Shown piece after piece: positions 47,578 to 61,086 of a stretch of DNA of 64,000 nucleotides. How positions within the stretch are numbered: the first letter of the stretch is position 1; every line of letters begins with the position of its first letter. The stretch spans positions 1,449,042-1,513,041 of the forward strand of contig JANPWX010000359.1 of NCBI GenBank assembly GCA_024734555.1. Reading direction: 5' to 3'. The notes below the pieces were generated by a model. It made no database searches and was not told where the DNA came from. It saw only the letters and a program-made list of their open reading frames with translations. The stretch is from Trochalopteron elliotii. Its lineage: Eukaryota; Chordata; Aves; Passeriformes; Leiothrichidae. Position numbers and translations under genes: made by a program.

Positions 47578-49260
47578 GTTCAGAGTTTACCAGGAGAGTG
47601 ACACTGCTGACACTACCCTGCAGAGCATGTACCTGAGAGTGATTAGAGCAAGGCATGGTCCATGGATCTCTTGCCAACAATTTCCTGCCTGGGATTAGGC
47701 AGGTGATGCTCTTCCATTGTACTGCACTGAGTACTTTCCCTAAGGAAAGGGGTGGAAGGTTTGGCTGCCTACATCAGTTGTGTTAACTCACTGCAGTGCA
47801 GTGTGAGAACACAGACAGGATTCATCCTTTACACTCTTACAGGTATGCCAAAACTTGTGATGGTTAAAGCATACTTCCAGATTTTCTTCTGATATAATGG
47901 AGGTTTGCATCCAACTATTTTCGATTCCCTGTGAAAGCTTGACATTTTCCCCTCTGAATCAGTGATTTTTTTTCTTCAAATTCATTAGCAATTACAGTTA
48001 ATTATTAGTTAACTTATTTTTGTACCTGTAGAGAGTAACCATAAGTGATACCTGAATTTTGAAAAAGCAGTCTCTTATCCTTTGAGATGTATTAAGAACC
48101 TTTAAAAAACCCAGATTATAAGCAACCTTAAACACGAAATTGATTATTTTTTTAAAAGTTTACTTACAGAATGAACTGGAGTGGTGATTGATTTTTAGAG
48201 GAAAGGGATAGTCCTGGGTTGTAAAGTGTACAAGTGATCTTTGGCCAAGAAACAAAAAAAGGAAGGAGCAACTGTGAGGAAGCAGAGATGGATTGACTGA
48301 TGGGATTGCTGAGTGAGCAGCAGGGATTGCTTTGGAATGAACCGAATGCTTCCCCATGCTGCTGATCGATTCCCTGCAGCAGAGGCAGTGATCAACAACA
48401 GTCAGGATGGACAGGTGGAAATTACAGCAGACATTTAAACACATCAGTCATAATTCTTACCTAAATAAAACGGGCAGGTGTTGAACTGTGTTCATACCAC
48501 TGTCAGTAGGATCCAGATGGAGATTTGGGATTTTGGTTCCAATTACAGCTCAGTGTTAATCATGGAATTAGATAGCGGGAGCAGTAACTCTTGGAGAAAT
48601 GCAGAATCTTTGCTGCCTTCATCCAGTTGAAGCTATCTGAATTGCAATTTTCCCCCCTGCCTTTGTCCTGATTAAATAAGACAATTATGTATCAAAAATG
48701 TGCTTCCTTTTGACACCAACAGTATCTTCAGAAAAGCAATTATCTGTCTGGACATTTCAACATTTTGTATTTCAAATATGTTTATAAATAGAGAAACATA
48801 TATGCAGGTGATAATCCACTTTAATGACAGAAGAAACCATGCTTCAAATGGGATAAATAGTTCATTTATTAATTTTTTCTGCTGATGTGTGTCTCCTGGG
48901 AATGATTGTTTGAACTGTCAGGGGAGCTGCAGGGCTTCTGTTTGTGTCTTTTCCGGTGAATAATTGTAATGTTGCTAATTTCTGCTGGGTTTTTTGTGGG
49001 TATGCTTTTTAAACATAAATTATCACAATCTGATATTGTATCAGTCTTGCCTGGAATATAGCAAATTACTGAAGCAATAGCTTTATATAGGTATGATCAC
49101 TCAAAGAAAAAGGTGGAACTAAAGCCAGACACTCTATGCAACAATAAGTCAGATGTGAAGTACAGGTAAATAGTTCAATGGACAGTTTCACAAGTGGCGA
49201 GCATGAGGAACGTCTCTTCCAGGGATGCAGTAGACTAAGTTCAGGGAAATAAAAGTAATC

Positions 49261-49276
49261 TAAATAAATAAATAAA
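49261..49276. repeat. Microsatellite (TAAA)4
   Basis: Four TAAA units, simple repeat. Confidence 0.85.
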
Positions 49277-52200
49277 ATAAGTAATCTGGAATTATAGTAA
49301 TTATTTTGCAGTTTAGCTTTCTTCTTAATTGTAAAACAAGTTTCCTTTTTATGCATTCAATATAGGCAAGGTCCTCTCACTGAAAGAAAGACAAAGGCCA
49401 GAAAGCCCAATAGTGGAAATACTGTATGACCCACACCATGATGGATGGCTCTTAATAAGCTGAGTTTTAGGAGCTGTGTGAAATAATTACAAGTAAAGCT
49501 AAGAGGTTAGAATTAATTGGAAGAATATTATTAGGTTTTCCCCAGCCTGATATGGTTGATACATCAGTTTATATGAACTGTCATTTGAAATAATGCTTCC
49601 AGGTGCTCTATTAAAGGTTGAGACATTTTCTGCCACCTTTACATATTCTGTTTTATGCTGGTATGACTTTCTAAGAGAAACAAGAATGAAAGAGGAGATT
49701 TTTTACATTTATAGCACAAAGGCATTGGCTTCTAATCTTTTTGATGCTCAGAAGTCTATAAAATTGATTGTTTGTATTTAATTAAGAGCTACATAACTAT
49801 TTATTCAATGAACTATTTTTCTAAAGTGAAGTTAATGGGAAAGAATCCTTGTAATGGTGTTTCTTATTTTGATAGTAGCTGGTTTTCTAGCTATTAAATT
49901 TTGACATATTCTTGTGCTGAGAGCAGTGATTTTATTGAATCTGTTTTAATTCTTACAGTATTGTAGCAATTTGACAGCACTTGAATATTTTGGTGTTCAT
50001 TTATCATGGCTAATTCAAGGCTTCCAGGGAGAGTCTGTGAATGGCACAATAAACTAAATGTAATAACAGAACAGTTTGCTCCTGAAAGCAGGTGCTTCCT
50101 GATAGATTTTTCATGCTTGGCAAGCAAAGTTTGTGGCAGCAAAATAATGCAATGAGTGTTCTAATAGTTTGGCTGTGCAAAAAACCCCAAATCCTTCCTT
50201 TTTGACAGACCAGTGTTTTCTTTGGCACATAATACAATCCCATCTTGGGCCACATGACACAGAATATCTCTGGGGCTGGTCATGAAAATTTGAATATGTC
50301 TTCTAGCGAGGCTCAGGCCAGCTGCAGGGCTCACTGTTCTGCTGCAGGGAAGCACCAATACTTTTCTTGTTCTGGGAAACGCTTTTCCAGAGAAGTCCTT
50401 GAATAACAAATCAAGTTCCAGAGCTGGCATCTACATAAACAGTGTGGGCACCTGACAGGAAAGGGTCTAAATTACAGTGCTGTCTGACTATCACAGGCCT
50501 GTGTGCTGGGATTTATGAGGCAAGAGTCAAGAGTTGTTCTCTGTATTAGCAAGAAAGTTAAAAAAAGTCCCCAGAAATAAATCAAATTTTTCACAGAAAT
50601 TTAATTTCTTTCTGGTAGTACTGGTGCTCCACACTAAAGGATATGTTTGTGCACTTGTTAAATCCTCAGTAGCTCCTACATGAATTTATACTTGCACTTA
50701 AAATCAAACACATGATGTTATTACAGAAAACAAACCAAAACACATTTCTGAAGCAAAAAATTTATCTTCAGTTTTTAATTATCTGAAATTTTGGATCAGT
50801 CCTGAAATTTTATCAAGTTTTAAACTTTAGAAGTAATTTTCAGTAGCCTTTACATTTTGTTTCTCAAGAGATGTCATGATGGCCAAAATAATTTCAAGAT
50901 CTCTTGTAGCATCTAGGTAGTTCCATTTTTGAAATATAGTGCTAGAGAACATAATAGCTGTAGCAGAAGAGAAATAGAGAAGTAATAAAAGTGAAGGTTG
51001 TATCTTATTTTCAGAACTGCAAATTACTATGAGAGTTACAGATACAAGATTTTCACCACTAAAAATCACACTTGCACCTTATCTATCCCATTCTTGCCAT
51101 GAAAGGGACATGTTTCACACCTTTAATCCTTCCAGCATAGTTACTTTGTATGAATGGATTGTTGCATGTGAGAAGCATATTTCCATCTTTACCCTGTGTT
51201 TCCAAAATTACTCTTATGAAATGGTATCTTGACAAGACCAAACTAACTGGAAATGTTAAACTTGGCTTAAACTATACTGATGACAAACAGGAAGGAACAA
51301 AGCATGGAACTAGACAGTCTAGGCCACAGAAACTCATCTTGCATTAGAAACAGAAAATATCTCGCTTTTTCTAATCTTGTAATGTTCTCAATCACAGACT
51401 TGGAAGAAATGAAAAGGACTTTTCACGATACAGGATTTGTGACAACCTACACTATGATGAAACAGCATGTCTATAAAGAGCAATTCTATCTTTATTTGCA
51501 ACGCATATCTTTCAGAACATTAATGCTCAGTCAGCAAGACAAAAACTTTTCATATAAATGTGGTTTTAAATGTCCAGGAAGAAAAACTCTTCCTCTAAAA
51601 ATGTACTCTGCTTTCCAAAAATTGTTCTAATGACACAGCTTTCACATAGCTTTCAGACCAAAATCATAAAGCAAATTGCATAAATGTTTAAAAAGAGAAA
51701 AAAGCCTAAAACTAAAAGAGGAACCCAAACAAACTTACATCTGTGAAAATGTGGCAATAATAAATTTATGTGTTTTATCTCATTGATATATTTTTATGTC
51801 AGAACTTCAGGACTGCAATATTAGGAAGAGTCAAAAACAGAGTGGCTTTTACTAGTATTAACTGCATTTTCTGAGGGACAGCCGATTTTGCTTTCAGTCT
51901 ACTGAAAGTAAAAATAGAACTGCTATGAATACTCAAAGGTGTCATGGTGTATTTTCCTGCTTTCTAAACCATCAAGACCAGAACCTCCTGGCACTTCAAC
52001 CAAATGCGCTTATCTGTTTCTTCAATGTAGTATCTTTTCTGATTCCTTCCGTTCCAACTGGATACCAGTGACCCAACCTGACTTTCTCCCAAGACAGCTC
52101 TTGACCCAGCTCAGATCAGTCAGAAAATTTCTTTTGCCAAGTATGAGAGAGTTGTCCTTGAAGTGTGGGGACATTCAGTTACTTCCTCGTTCACCAGACT

Positions 52201-55200
52201 AACTGTAAAAGTACTGGGAGTTTTTATTTCCATTAATAATACATAGGTTCCATACTGTTTTGTGAGAACAACAGCACAAGCCCAAGTTCTTCTCTGTAAC
52301 TGAAATATAAAATCAGTGATGAGAAATGAAAACACTTAGACCCTAGCCGTGGACTGGTCACCTTTAATATGCAGTGAACATGGTACCAGTTTAAATGGAT
52401 ATCTAACAAATTTCTTTGGAAATAATCCTTTTCTCTTTGTTTTTTAATTAATAATTTTTGTTTCCTAATTTCACAAAGTGCTGAACTTCTAGCATTTAAT
52501 ATTTGCTAAAGTATCAGATAAAATCTCTTCAGAGAGAAAGGGGTAAAAAAGAAATGGTTCTATGTGCCAAAGAATCCTTGTTTACCCTTGCAGTTGAGCT
52601 GCTGTATGAATATTCTGTAATCCAATACAGTCAAGCTGACACTGAAATTTTGTGGAAATGGGGCACAAGTAATTTCTCTCCTGGCTGTTTTATAAAGCTT
52701 ATTGTATCTCTTCTTCTCAGCAATAAATATTGCTGAAAGTAGGCAGGGGATTTAATGTTGAGAAGAGAGGAGGTGGGGAGAGGAATCTGAGGTGTATGGG
52801 AAACAGAGTAACTTAAGTCCTGTTTGCTTTATTACAAAAAGCAGCAGAACATTAAAACTTTCTTGAGTGATTCAGCAAGCATGGACAATCTGTAACAGTT
52901 CAAGTATCACCCTTTATAACACTCTGAAATAGATGCCTAACTGATTCTGTATTGAAGCTTTCCAATTTAAGGCTTTTTTGGCTTCAGTAATCTAAAATAA
53001 ATGTGATACATTAATTCTGAGTCTATTGCTGTGAGGGAAAGAATAAATCAGTTGAAATGCTCAGAAGATAGTCTTACATGCTATTTGTCCTTCTTGCTAT
53101 TTTAGACATGAGGGTTTTTTAGCACGGAGCACCTCTGACAGGTACGGTGAATGTGGCGCTATTTTTCTTTCTTAACTGGTTCAAGTTATTTGCAGAATGG
53201 AGTACAGGCAAGTGTTTTTCTTTCTTTTGTCTGCAGAGGGAATCTTCCATTCCTAATCTTAGTGCTTCTTGGATGCACTCTAATTAGAGGTCTAAAATAG
53301 ACTGTATAACTCCCCTTCATAACTGCATAAGACTTATAAGAGTCTCGTAATAGCTCCTCTCTTATCTCTCACATCTGGAAATAGTGAAACCAATTATATT
53401 TGAGAGTTGCCTTTTTCTGCTTTTATGGAAGGATCTTGCATAACACCCTGAGAATCACACCTCTTAAGAGAACTGATGCAGAAAGTGAAAGAGTGGTCAA
53501 AAGAGGAGCCACTTAGTTTTTTGTCTTGCATTTTTTTTCCATGCAGACAGACTTGAGCTAATTTCATCAATAGAAATTACTGGCTAAGTGGAATAATTTA
53601 TTTGCTTGAAACAATTTAGAAATAAATGACACTTAAATGAGTTTTCTAACAACATTCATTTTTTACACTGTTTCAGCTAAATCCTTTATTAGCACACAAA
53701 ATGAAGCAGCTGGAGATAGTTCTGACACTTGAGAAAAGACCCAAATTGATAGCCATAAATTTAACCCGTCTGGGTACAAACAGTATTATTTTAGATATGT
53801 GTGATGTCAGCAGCAGTCTTAATGCACACATAATATATTTTCTGATAATTAAACCATTATTTGAGTGTATATTCTATCATTTAATGTCTTCAAAACTGCT
53901 GAATGCAGTTTTGGTTTTGCCTAAAAATGTACTTGAGGAGTATGAATTTGGCTGGTTTTGTTATTAGAATTAAAGTCTGGTTGCTGTTTGTTTGGGTTTT
54001 TAAAATACTAAAATAATCACTAATGTAATGACCAATGAATCACACACTGCAAGATGCTCATAATCTTTCATGCAGTCTTTTGTGGTTTTCCCCATGAAAA
54101 CAATTTCTTCCTAGAATAACAACATTATCTGGCATGCAGTGTCTGAACATCATGTACTTACTATGTTCTCTGTTGTTCTATGCAATGGTAGAAATTATTT
54201 TAAAGTAGTTTCCTTATAAACTGAACCATTTATTTATAACATTTTATGCCATTAAGTATTTCAAGATAGTTTTATCCACTGTTAGGAAGAGTTATGAAGT
54301 TATGCATTTATAACACAAAAATCAGTGGAACAGAAATACTTTTAAATATTCCTTCAGAATTAATGATTGTAAAATGCCAGAGCTTTATCCTTAACAACGA
54401 AAAATAGGGGAGTTTGGTTGCCTTGGCCTGCATTCATACTTCCATGTGTAGAAATGGGGTAATAAGGAACAAGTCCCTCTGACAGATCTCAAAATACAGA
54501 TACAAAATTATTTTATATATAATCATCCATCTCTGATGAGTCAGCATGTTATATATAACTTGCAGTGCATTATTTTTTATAAGTGACTTCATTCTTGGAA
54601 ATATAATTTTCAGATAAGTCTAAGGAATTAAGTCAATTTTAAACTAAAATTCTAAACTTCTGGAGGACCAAATGTTTCAGTGTCTTTATTAGGAACACAC
54701 TTACTAAATGGATTGCCAGACATAGGGAAAGGGACAGGCGGGTCCAGATGGTGTTTACATTATCTGAAAAGTATCCTTCTCTCCATTGATTAGAGTACAG
54801 AAGTAAAGAATAAATGCCTGAAATTTGACAAGAAAAAAGGGACCACTAGTGGTCTTTTTTTTCCCTGTGTTTAAGTGGCCATACAGGCCACAGTTATGAG
54901 GTTCAATCATTGAAGAATAGTGATTATTTTAAATAAATGTATTTAAAATATATTTGTAAGTATATACTATAGCAGGTTCTAATTGCTGCAGTGATTGAAT
55001 TCAAAACCAGTTCAGAGAGAAGATTTCTTTCAGACAAACCAAGTTAGTGTTGATATTTGAACTTAAGTCTACTGGTTGTGTTTATTATCAATAGTAGGTT
55101 ACATCTGCAAAGTAATGTATTGAAAGCTGTGTGCCAAATTAAAACTAGGAATGGCGTTTCACAGGGTTGCTCTGATTTTACCCTAGGTCTGAACTTAATT

Positions 55201-55456
55201 CTGTTTCTAATGAAGCTAAATTGCAAATTAAAACCACTGTATTACCCTTGGCTTTCAGTGCAGAGGTAAATAGAGTAGATGTACAAACAGATGAACATGA
55301 GAAGCTGCTCACTCCAGGTTACAAGGAAACAGAGGTGGGCCAGGAGCGACTGGGTTTTTGTTTGCCACTTACATCATGTTAGTTCATAATCCCCTAGGCC
55401 TTTGGGAGACTGCTGTGGAACAGAGCAGTCCCGTAACAATGTTTCACCTAGTAATA

Positions 55457-55482
55457 ACTGGGAAAAAACCCTCTTTCCCAGT
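55457..55482. repeat. Short inverted repeat
   Basis: ACTGGGAA at 55457-55464 pairs with TTCCCAGT at 55475-55482 across a 10-base loop. It is possibly incidental. Confidence 0.5.
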
Positions 55483-55890
55483 AAACAGAAGGAGCTCTGT
55501 GCACCCACCAAATCATAAGCCTTTTCACAGTAAAGCCCTCTCAGGCTGGAAACACTGGCTGCTTGCTACTGTGTGCTCTCCTTCACTGTCCCTCAGCAAC
55601 TTGCAAGCCCAGACTTCAAAAAAGAAAGAGGGCTGAAAATGTCACTCCACACATCAGATCTTTCAGAGATAGAATATTTTCCATGGGAATGTTATCCTCA
55701 TTTCTCTTGATACTGCTTGCAGCTGTGCAAGGTGTTTTATTGCATAACGGGAAAATACACAGGCAGCAGGTTCATAAGAAGTATTGTGTTTTCTAACAGT
55801 ATTATTACTTTAATTCAAACTAACATACACCATTGCCTCTTGTTAATGAGTTTGCATTAAAAATGAAGTGTGGTCTAAAGAGTTCATAAC

Positions 55891-55945
55891 AGTGGGTTTG
55901 GAACTTTAAGGTCCTTTTGAACCCTAATCATTCTATGATTCTCAT
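55891..55945 (+). mobile_element. CR1 LINE 3' tail fragment
   Basis: The extreme CR1 3' end is recognisable: 'gggtttggaac', then 'ttaaggtccttttgaaccc', then 'attctatgattctcat'. A few bases of the usual GATGATC segment are lost. Only about 55 bp remain, consistent with a very short 5'-truncated insertion in sense orientation. It belongs to a different CR1 subtype from the 43.3-kb copy, judging by ATTCTATG instead of ATTCTGTG at the end. Confidence 0.75.
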
Positions 55946-56781
55946 AGGTCTCCTGTAAGTCCATTAATTTAGATAAAACCTATATGTGTGATCCCTGTAT
56001 GGTATCTGTGGAGTGTTTCACAATTGCTGGATGCATTGCAGCAACCAAAGTGACCTAATTCCATGTAATCTGCGAGACAGGTGGAGTGGGCATGGAGACC
56101 TGGTTCATTCCTGGTCTGGAATGGCAGGAAGCATCGTTGACACTGTGCATGATGTCCTGTAGCAACGTGCCAGATCCAGTGAGACCGCAGTAATATGCAC
56201 AGCAGACTGCATTTCTGCAATTTTCTGAAGGTGATAATCCATGTGTTGCATTGGTGATCTGTCCCTCAGTAAAGGCTTTGTTTACTACTTCTGGGTGTCC
56301 CACAGTCGTACTTTCTATCTTGCTCCTTTAGAAGTCCGTGGGTGTGCATTGCACAAAAATATAAGAAATTAAATTCTTTCCCGGTAGGAAGACTGAGTGT
56401 GGTATGAGGGCAAATCTAATTAAGATATCTGATAGTTCTAGGGTTGAGTAGAAAGGTAGCATTTTGGATGATTTAAATTATACCTTCATTCTGGTTCCTG
56501 AGGCAGTTACAAGGCTGAGTAAATAACAAAATTCCCTAAATCAATTTTCTTCCAACCTTGAAATGAGACATCATGTACACCTATCTTGTGAGGAAGCTCT
56601 GAAGAATATTTAATGCTTTTAAAACATCTTGAAGATGTGCAATGACCTGCAAATATTGGCTATCATTCCTTAATTGTTGGGGAAGATGAATCAGGGAAAC
56701 TTTATAAATATGATTGCTTAGCAAAAGATTCTGAAAATATGAAACTTATAATTAAAATAGAAATGAAAGCTTACTTTGAGT
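55946..56781. other. Short unique stretch, no gene recognised
   Basis: The part at 56055-56303 is somewhat GC-richer and holds an 82-codon minus-strand frame with several cysteines. I do not recognise it and see no splice context that favours it. Confidence 0.45.
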
Positions 56782-57386
56782 TGTAGGATACTGAGCTTTA
56801 CTTACTATATAACCTGAAAACAATAGTCTAGCCAGCTGAAGGAGAATCCCTCTTGATTGAACAATACCCTTCTGCTGGCTAAGGAATCCAAAGGTCAATG
56901 TAGCAAAAGAGAATAGTCTAAAGAGTAGTTTTTAGAGTTTAAAATATAACACAGTATGGTAATGTAGTAGTTCTTATAGGCTGTATGTAGATTCTATAGG
57001 GTTTTGTGTCATGTACTGGTTGGTTAGTGTAAATTAGAATATTCAACACAAAAGGAGATATAATGTATTGTAACAAAGACCTCACTCTCTCTGACTCTCC
57101 TCTTCTCTTGCTCTCGCTGGCCCTTTTCCTCTCTCTAGCTCTCTCTTAGCTCTTCCCCCTGTGCTCTGACCCCTGCCACCTCTCTCTGGACCTCTTACTC
57201 TCTCTTTTCTTACCCCTTACCCTCTTGTTCTCTCTCTCCCTCTCTCTTTGGGACTTCCCTTCAGCTGAGGCTGGTGGCTGAAGGCAAGGTCCTTCTTACC
57301 CCTGACCCTTGCAATAAAACCACGTGTTCTAGAATGTCTCAGGTCTGCAGAGTTCCCTCTCCCTGCCATCCACGGATGCTCCTACA
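56782..57386 (+). mobile_element. Probable solo LTR with long pyrimidine tract
   Basis: The ends form a perfect 7-bp inverted repeat, TGTAGGA at 56782-56788 and TCCTACA at 57380-57386, of the TG...CA type. A TATA-like GATATAAT lies at 57057-57064. A C/T-rich block follows (about 57080-57250), then AATAAA at 57313-57318, which is the usual order of U3, R and U5 in avian ERV LTRs with a pyrimidine-rich R/U5. At about 605 bp the length is normal. No retroviral internal sequence or primer-binding site adjoins, so it is a solo LTR. No clean target-site duplication is visible. The family name is uncertain. Confidence 0.65.
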
Positions 57387-57989
57387 CTTAATTACTAAGA
57401 AATTATTAATTTCCCAAATCCATTAACACCATAATTATTTTATCTTTTGGTTACTGCTCTACATGAATGTTTCTTAAAAAAAACTCTATCAATTAAACTT
57501 AAAAAAGAAAATTATTTTTACTCTGGTCCAACCTAAACCTCCTTTGGGGTGTGTGGCCAATGCCACCAATGTCCCACCCCAGTCTGGAAGAGCAACAAGG
57601 TTGTGCTGTTGCAGCTGGTGCTGTGATATGTCACCCAGAGAACAATACTGATGATATAATATTGTTCATTTCACTCCAGCTTAAGTGAAACTTTGGTTTT
57701 CTCAGTTATGATGCCAGTTTTGTTTTGAGAAGATTTTATCTGTGTAGTTTCATGTTCTCCAGACATCATTGCCAAATTAATTGAAACAGAAACATGTTGT
57801 AGAAAAGAGTTTATTTCCACATTCTTTTCAAAGTTAATAATATATAATGTTGCTATTACTCCTTATCATTTTGTGTCTCAAATACTCTTTTTTTGTTTCC
57901 TTGTACATTTTTTTAACTGGAATTATCTATTCTTTCCTAATGTAATGAATTTTTGGGAAGACATCATGATAAAAAACAAATTATAAAGG

Positions 57990-58024
57990 ATCCTTCTTTT
58001 TTTTCTCTTTTTTTTTCTTCTAGG
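57990..58024 (+). other. Polypyrimidine tract ending in TAG (acceptor-like)
   Basis: A run of T and C of about 32 bp ends TTCTTCTAG|G, a textbook 3' splice-site shape on the plus strand. No convincing donor or open exon follows within the next 200 bp, so it may be an accidental tract. Confidence 0.25.
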
Positions 58025-59492
58025 TACTTCATTGTCATTTTGAAGTTATGGTACTTAAATTTTCTTCCTTTCTGTGTGTGGATGCTCCACATCCACTTCC
58101 TAGAAGTCAGAGTGACACATAGATGGGACAGATCAGGGAAATTAATAGCTGGAAGACCAGAACTTTTATTTGCTAAAGACTGTTAAGTCTTAAACCGAAA
58201 GCATACGTGTTACTCTTAGAAAGACTCATTGTAGAGAAATCCTACTATCATGAACCTATTAGAATGCCTGTTTCTGGAATCTCTATTTTCTTCCTTTCCT
58301 TGACTTCTGAAAATCTCTTGATTTGGTTTGTTTTGGGCTTTTTTGTTTAGTTTCACATCTATTTCATACTACTCAGTGTATTTTTACATTTGCCTTCTTC
58401 GCTTTCCCTTAGAGGCTGGGTGTAGATGGGCAGTGAAGAGCATGGTCGCAAATGCCCTCCTCTATGGCCCTCATTGTTTCCAGCTGTCTGGAAAGCTGAC
58501 AGCTGGCTGTCACTCCAGCTGTTGTTCAGTTATCACATCCACTAGTCTTCCTTAGGAAAAACTTAATTGTTTACTGGCTGATAAAGAAGTGTACTCAACC
58601 CTGCTGACTGTCCCCCTTTCATGGGCCAGGGTTAAGTTTCTTCTCCATTTTTGTGCTATATGAGTTTTTCCAGGCCTGCTCTTTAACTGTTTGTGTATAA
58701 ATCATGGGAGTGGTGGCTTTTTTTCTTAATATATTCTTTAAATTTTCACCAAAAATAATCTTTGAAACATATAAAGAACAAGGTCATATGTAATCTTAGC
58801 AAGAAAAATATCTTCTGAATCTTAAAGTAAATAATTACTTCATGGAGATAAATTCCAGAGGTTCACATTTATTTAAATCTTAACCTTTAAACCCTCATAG
58901 AAAGGAAAAGTATCTACAAGACACTATAGCTCAGCAATAGCTTACTGTTCAGACTGAAATATTTAAAAAACTCCTACACCTATTTGCAGCCAAAAAATAT
59001 ATATAATAGCTGATGACTAGTGAACATTAAAGTAGGCAAGACAGTAGGAGAAAATACCTTTTTTTAAAAAAAATACTATGTCTTGTTTGCGATCCGTTTT
59101 TAATAATGGATTTCCATGATATGCACTGCAGTTTGTGCTGTTTCTTGAGCAATTTCATACAGATTTTCAGACCAGGATGTGCCATAAATATCAGAGTATA
59201 AATAATCTATCATTATACAGGCATTTCATAAATAATGTATGGCTGTGAAAAGAGTGAGCAAGCATAGCTTCTAAGGCACCGTTTTGAAACGTTGATAAAT
59301 ATATGCAACAAAAATTTGTAAAATTTATTTCCAATTTGTAATAGCTACACACTGATGTAGTAAGGAGATAAAGTGTGTGGTTAATACACAGGAAAAAAAA
59401 GAGTATTTTCAGGCACTGTTAGTTGTAAATACAGACTGTAATTTTATTTTAATCTGTTGTAGTGCTAGGTGAGAATATTACTACACTATTAG

Positions 59493-59521
59493 TAAATCAG
59501 CTAAGGAAAAAAGCTGATTTA
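59493..59521. repeat. Perfect 10-bp inverted repeat, 9-base spacer
   Basis: TAAATCAGCT (59493-59502) and AGCTGATTTA (59512-59521) pair exactly around an A-rich spacer. If transcribed it would make a small hairpin without a T-run behind it. Confidence 0.75.
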
Positions 59522-61049
59522 TACCCCACTTCTGAAAATCATGATGTTAAGTAATGGTGCTCTGTGCAATAGAGTATGAAAACGTTTTTGGGTGTATTAT
59601 TGTCAGAGGATAAACATATCAAAATGCAAAAAAATCATCTAAAAATTCTACTCAACTATTGGTTAAAAATGCAACTTCAATTTTTCCTACTGTTATTTAT
59701 TTATCACAAAACATAATTTTCTTTTCTGTGTGTGTGAATTTGAATCCTGAGTACTTCTTTGTAATTAACTACTTTGATTTCTTAAGCATATTTCATATGT
59801 AGAACTTCTTTATGAAAACAATTCCTTTCTCTTATCTCTTTCAGTGATATGTATCATTCACTTCTGAAGTTTTGTAGACTGTAGCACTTTCTCCCTGAAA
59901 ACCCTTTGATAATTTTAATAGTTTATCTTCATGTTTGCATTTTTTGCTTTGAAAAGTAGAGGCAGATGCAAAAATATGTGGGCAATTTATTATAAACAGA
60001 GCTGTAAGTTAAATTTTCCTAAATATCAGATATGATTATATCATAGTCTTTCAACTCTGTTAAATGACATGGAGATAACTGATTTTAGTAGAGAATAAGA
60101 AATGTTTAAATATCTTGCATGATGCATGTCATTAAGTAGGCATGTAATGGACTTTTATTTAATCAATTGCAGTTACCAGCAAATGATGTCTTTAACTTCT
60201 GGTATAATACTGAGGAAAACTATGATCATGACATACTTTAATGACATGCAGGACTCCAATTTTTTATCACTACATGATCATTCCTCTTCCTTTTTCCTGT
60301 GTGATTTGAGTGGTAGGTCAGATGTGCTTTTGAAAAGTGAAGCAGCACTAGGCACCTTCCTCTTTCCTGTACAGTCAGATTATCCGTTCAGATTAATCAT
60401 AGTGTGGAAAAAAACCCTACAAAGAGATTCTGTTTATTAATAGTTTTTAAATGCTGAAACGAGTAACAAAAACCAGCAAAAAGTGAAATTACCCTTCTAA
60501 GTGTTTCCAAAAGCTGCAGCAAAAAAAAATGCCAATGTACATGTGGCTCTTAAATATGACAGTATTTCTCTACCATGCATTTGCTATGCATGCAAAATAT
60601 GGGGTGGGGGGGGAACTCTCATCTGGGATTGATTGCACTGAGAAGCACAGTGAAATCCTGCATTTTTAGAAAAAAAAAGTGAGGCTCTCTGATTATTTTG
60701 TCAGAGGACAAATCCCTTGCCTATGTTCTTTGTCCCACTGGCTGGTTTTAAATTCTGCTCAGCGATTTGGTTCCTTTGATAAGTGGCCTTGTTATCACAC
60801 TGACTTCTCTCACAAAGTTGTTTTTCTTTTTGTTCTTTATGCTTTATCATCACACCAAGTATCTTCCAGTCTTCTGTCTGTAGGGAGATTAAGAATAGGT
60901 TTCTGTATATATATCAGATCCCAGGGGAAAGAGGGCATCTTTGGGATGATAAATCACATTCTTTTGCTTAAATTTCTTACCAAAACCCTGATTTAAGAAA
61001 GGACTGAAGCAAAAACTCGAGAAGAAATGTATGTCCAAATTTAGTAGCT

Positions 61050-61086
61050 TTATTTTTTCTTTTCTCCTTTTTTTTCTTTTTCTTTA
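61050..61086 (+). repeat. Pyrimidine tract
   Basis: A T-rich run with scattered C, low complexity, followed by AACTT. No function is evident. Confidence 0.7.

Larger units (their letters stand above)
45798..55890. other. Long AT-rich stretch, no gene recognised
   Basis: About 10 kb of AT-rich DNA. The longest ORF is 116 codons (51280-51630, plus), with no recognisable domain. Inverted repeats at 46882-46915 and 55457-55482, a duplication at 47506-47577 and a microsatellite at 49261-49276 are listed separately. No LTR or CR1 was recognised. Confidence 0.5.

Noticed and set aside
56055..56303. 82-codon minus-strand Cys-containing ORF considered as a coding exon
   Set aside because: No recognised motif and no splice sites bounding it convincingly.
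57520..57550. Possible antisense CR1 scrap ('ccaacctaaacctcc')
   Set aside because: Only about 25 bp match the CR1 3' region and the flanks do not continue the match.
60602..60614. G-quadruplex in the G-rich run
   Set aside because: GGGG-T-GGGGGGGG gives at most three separable G-runs, so the four-run rule is not met.
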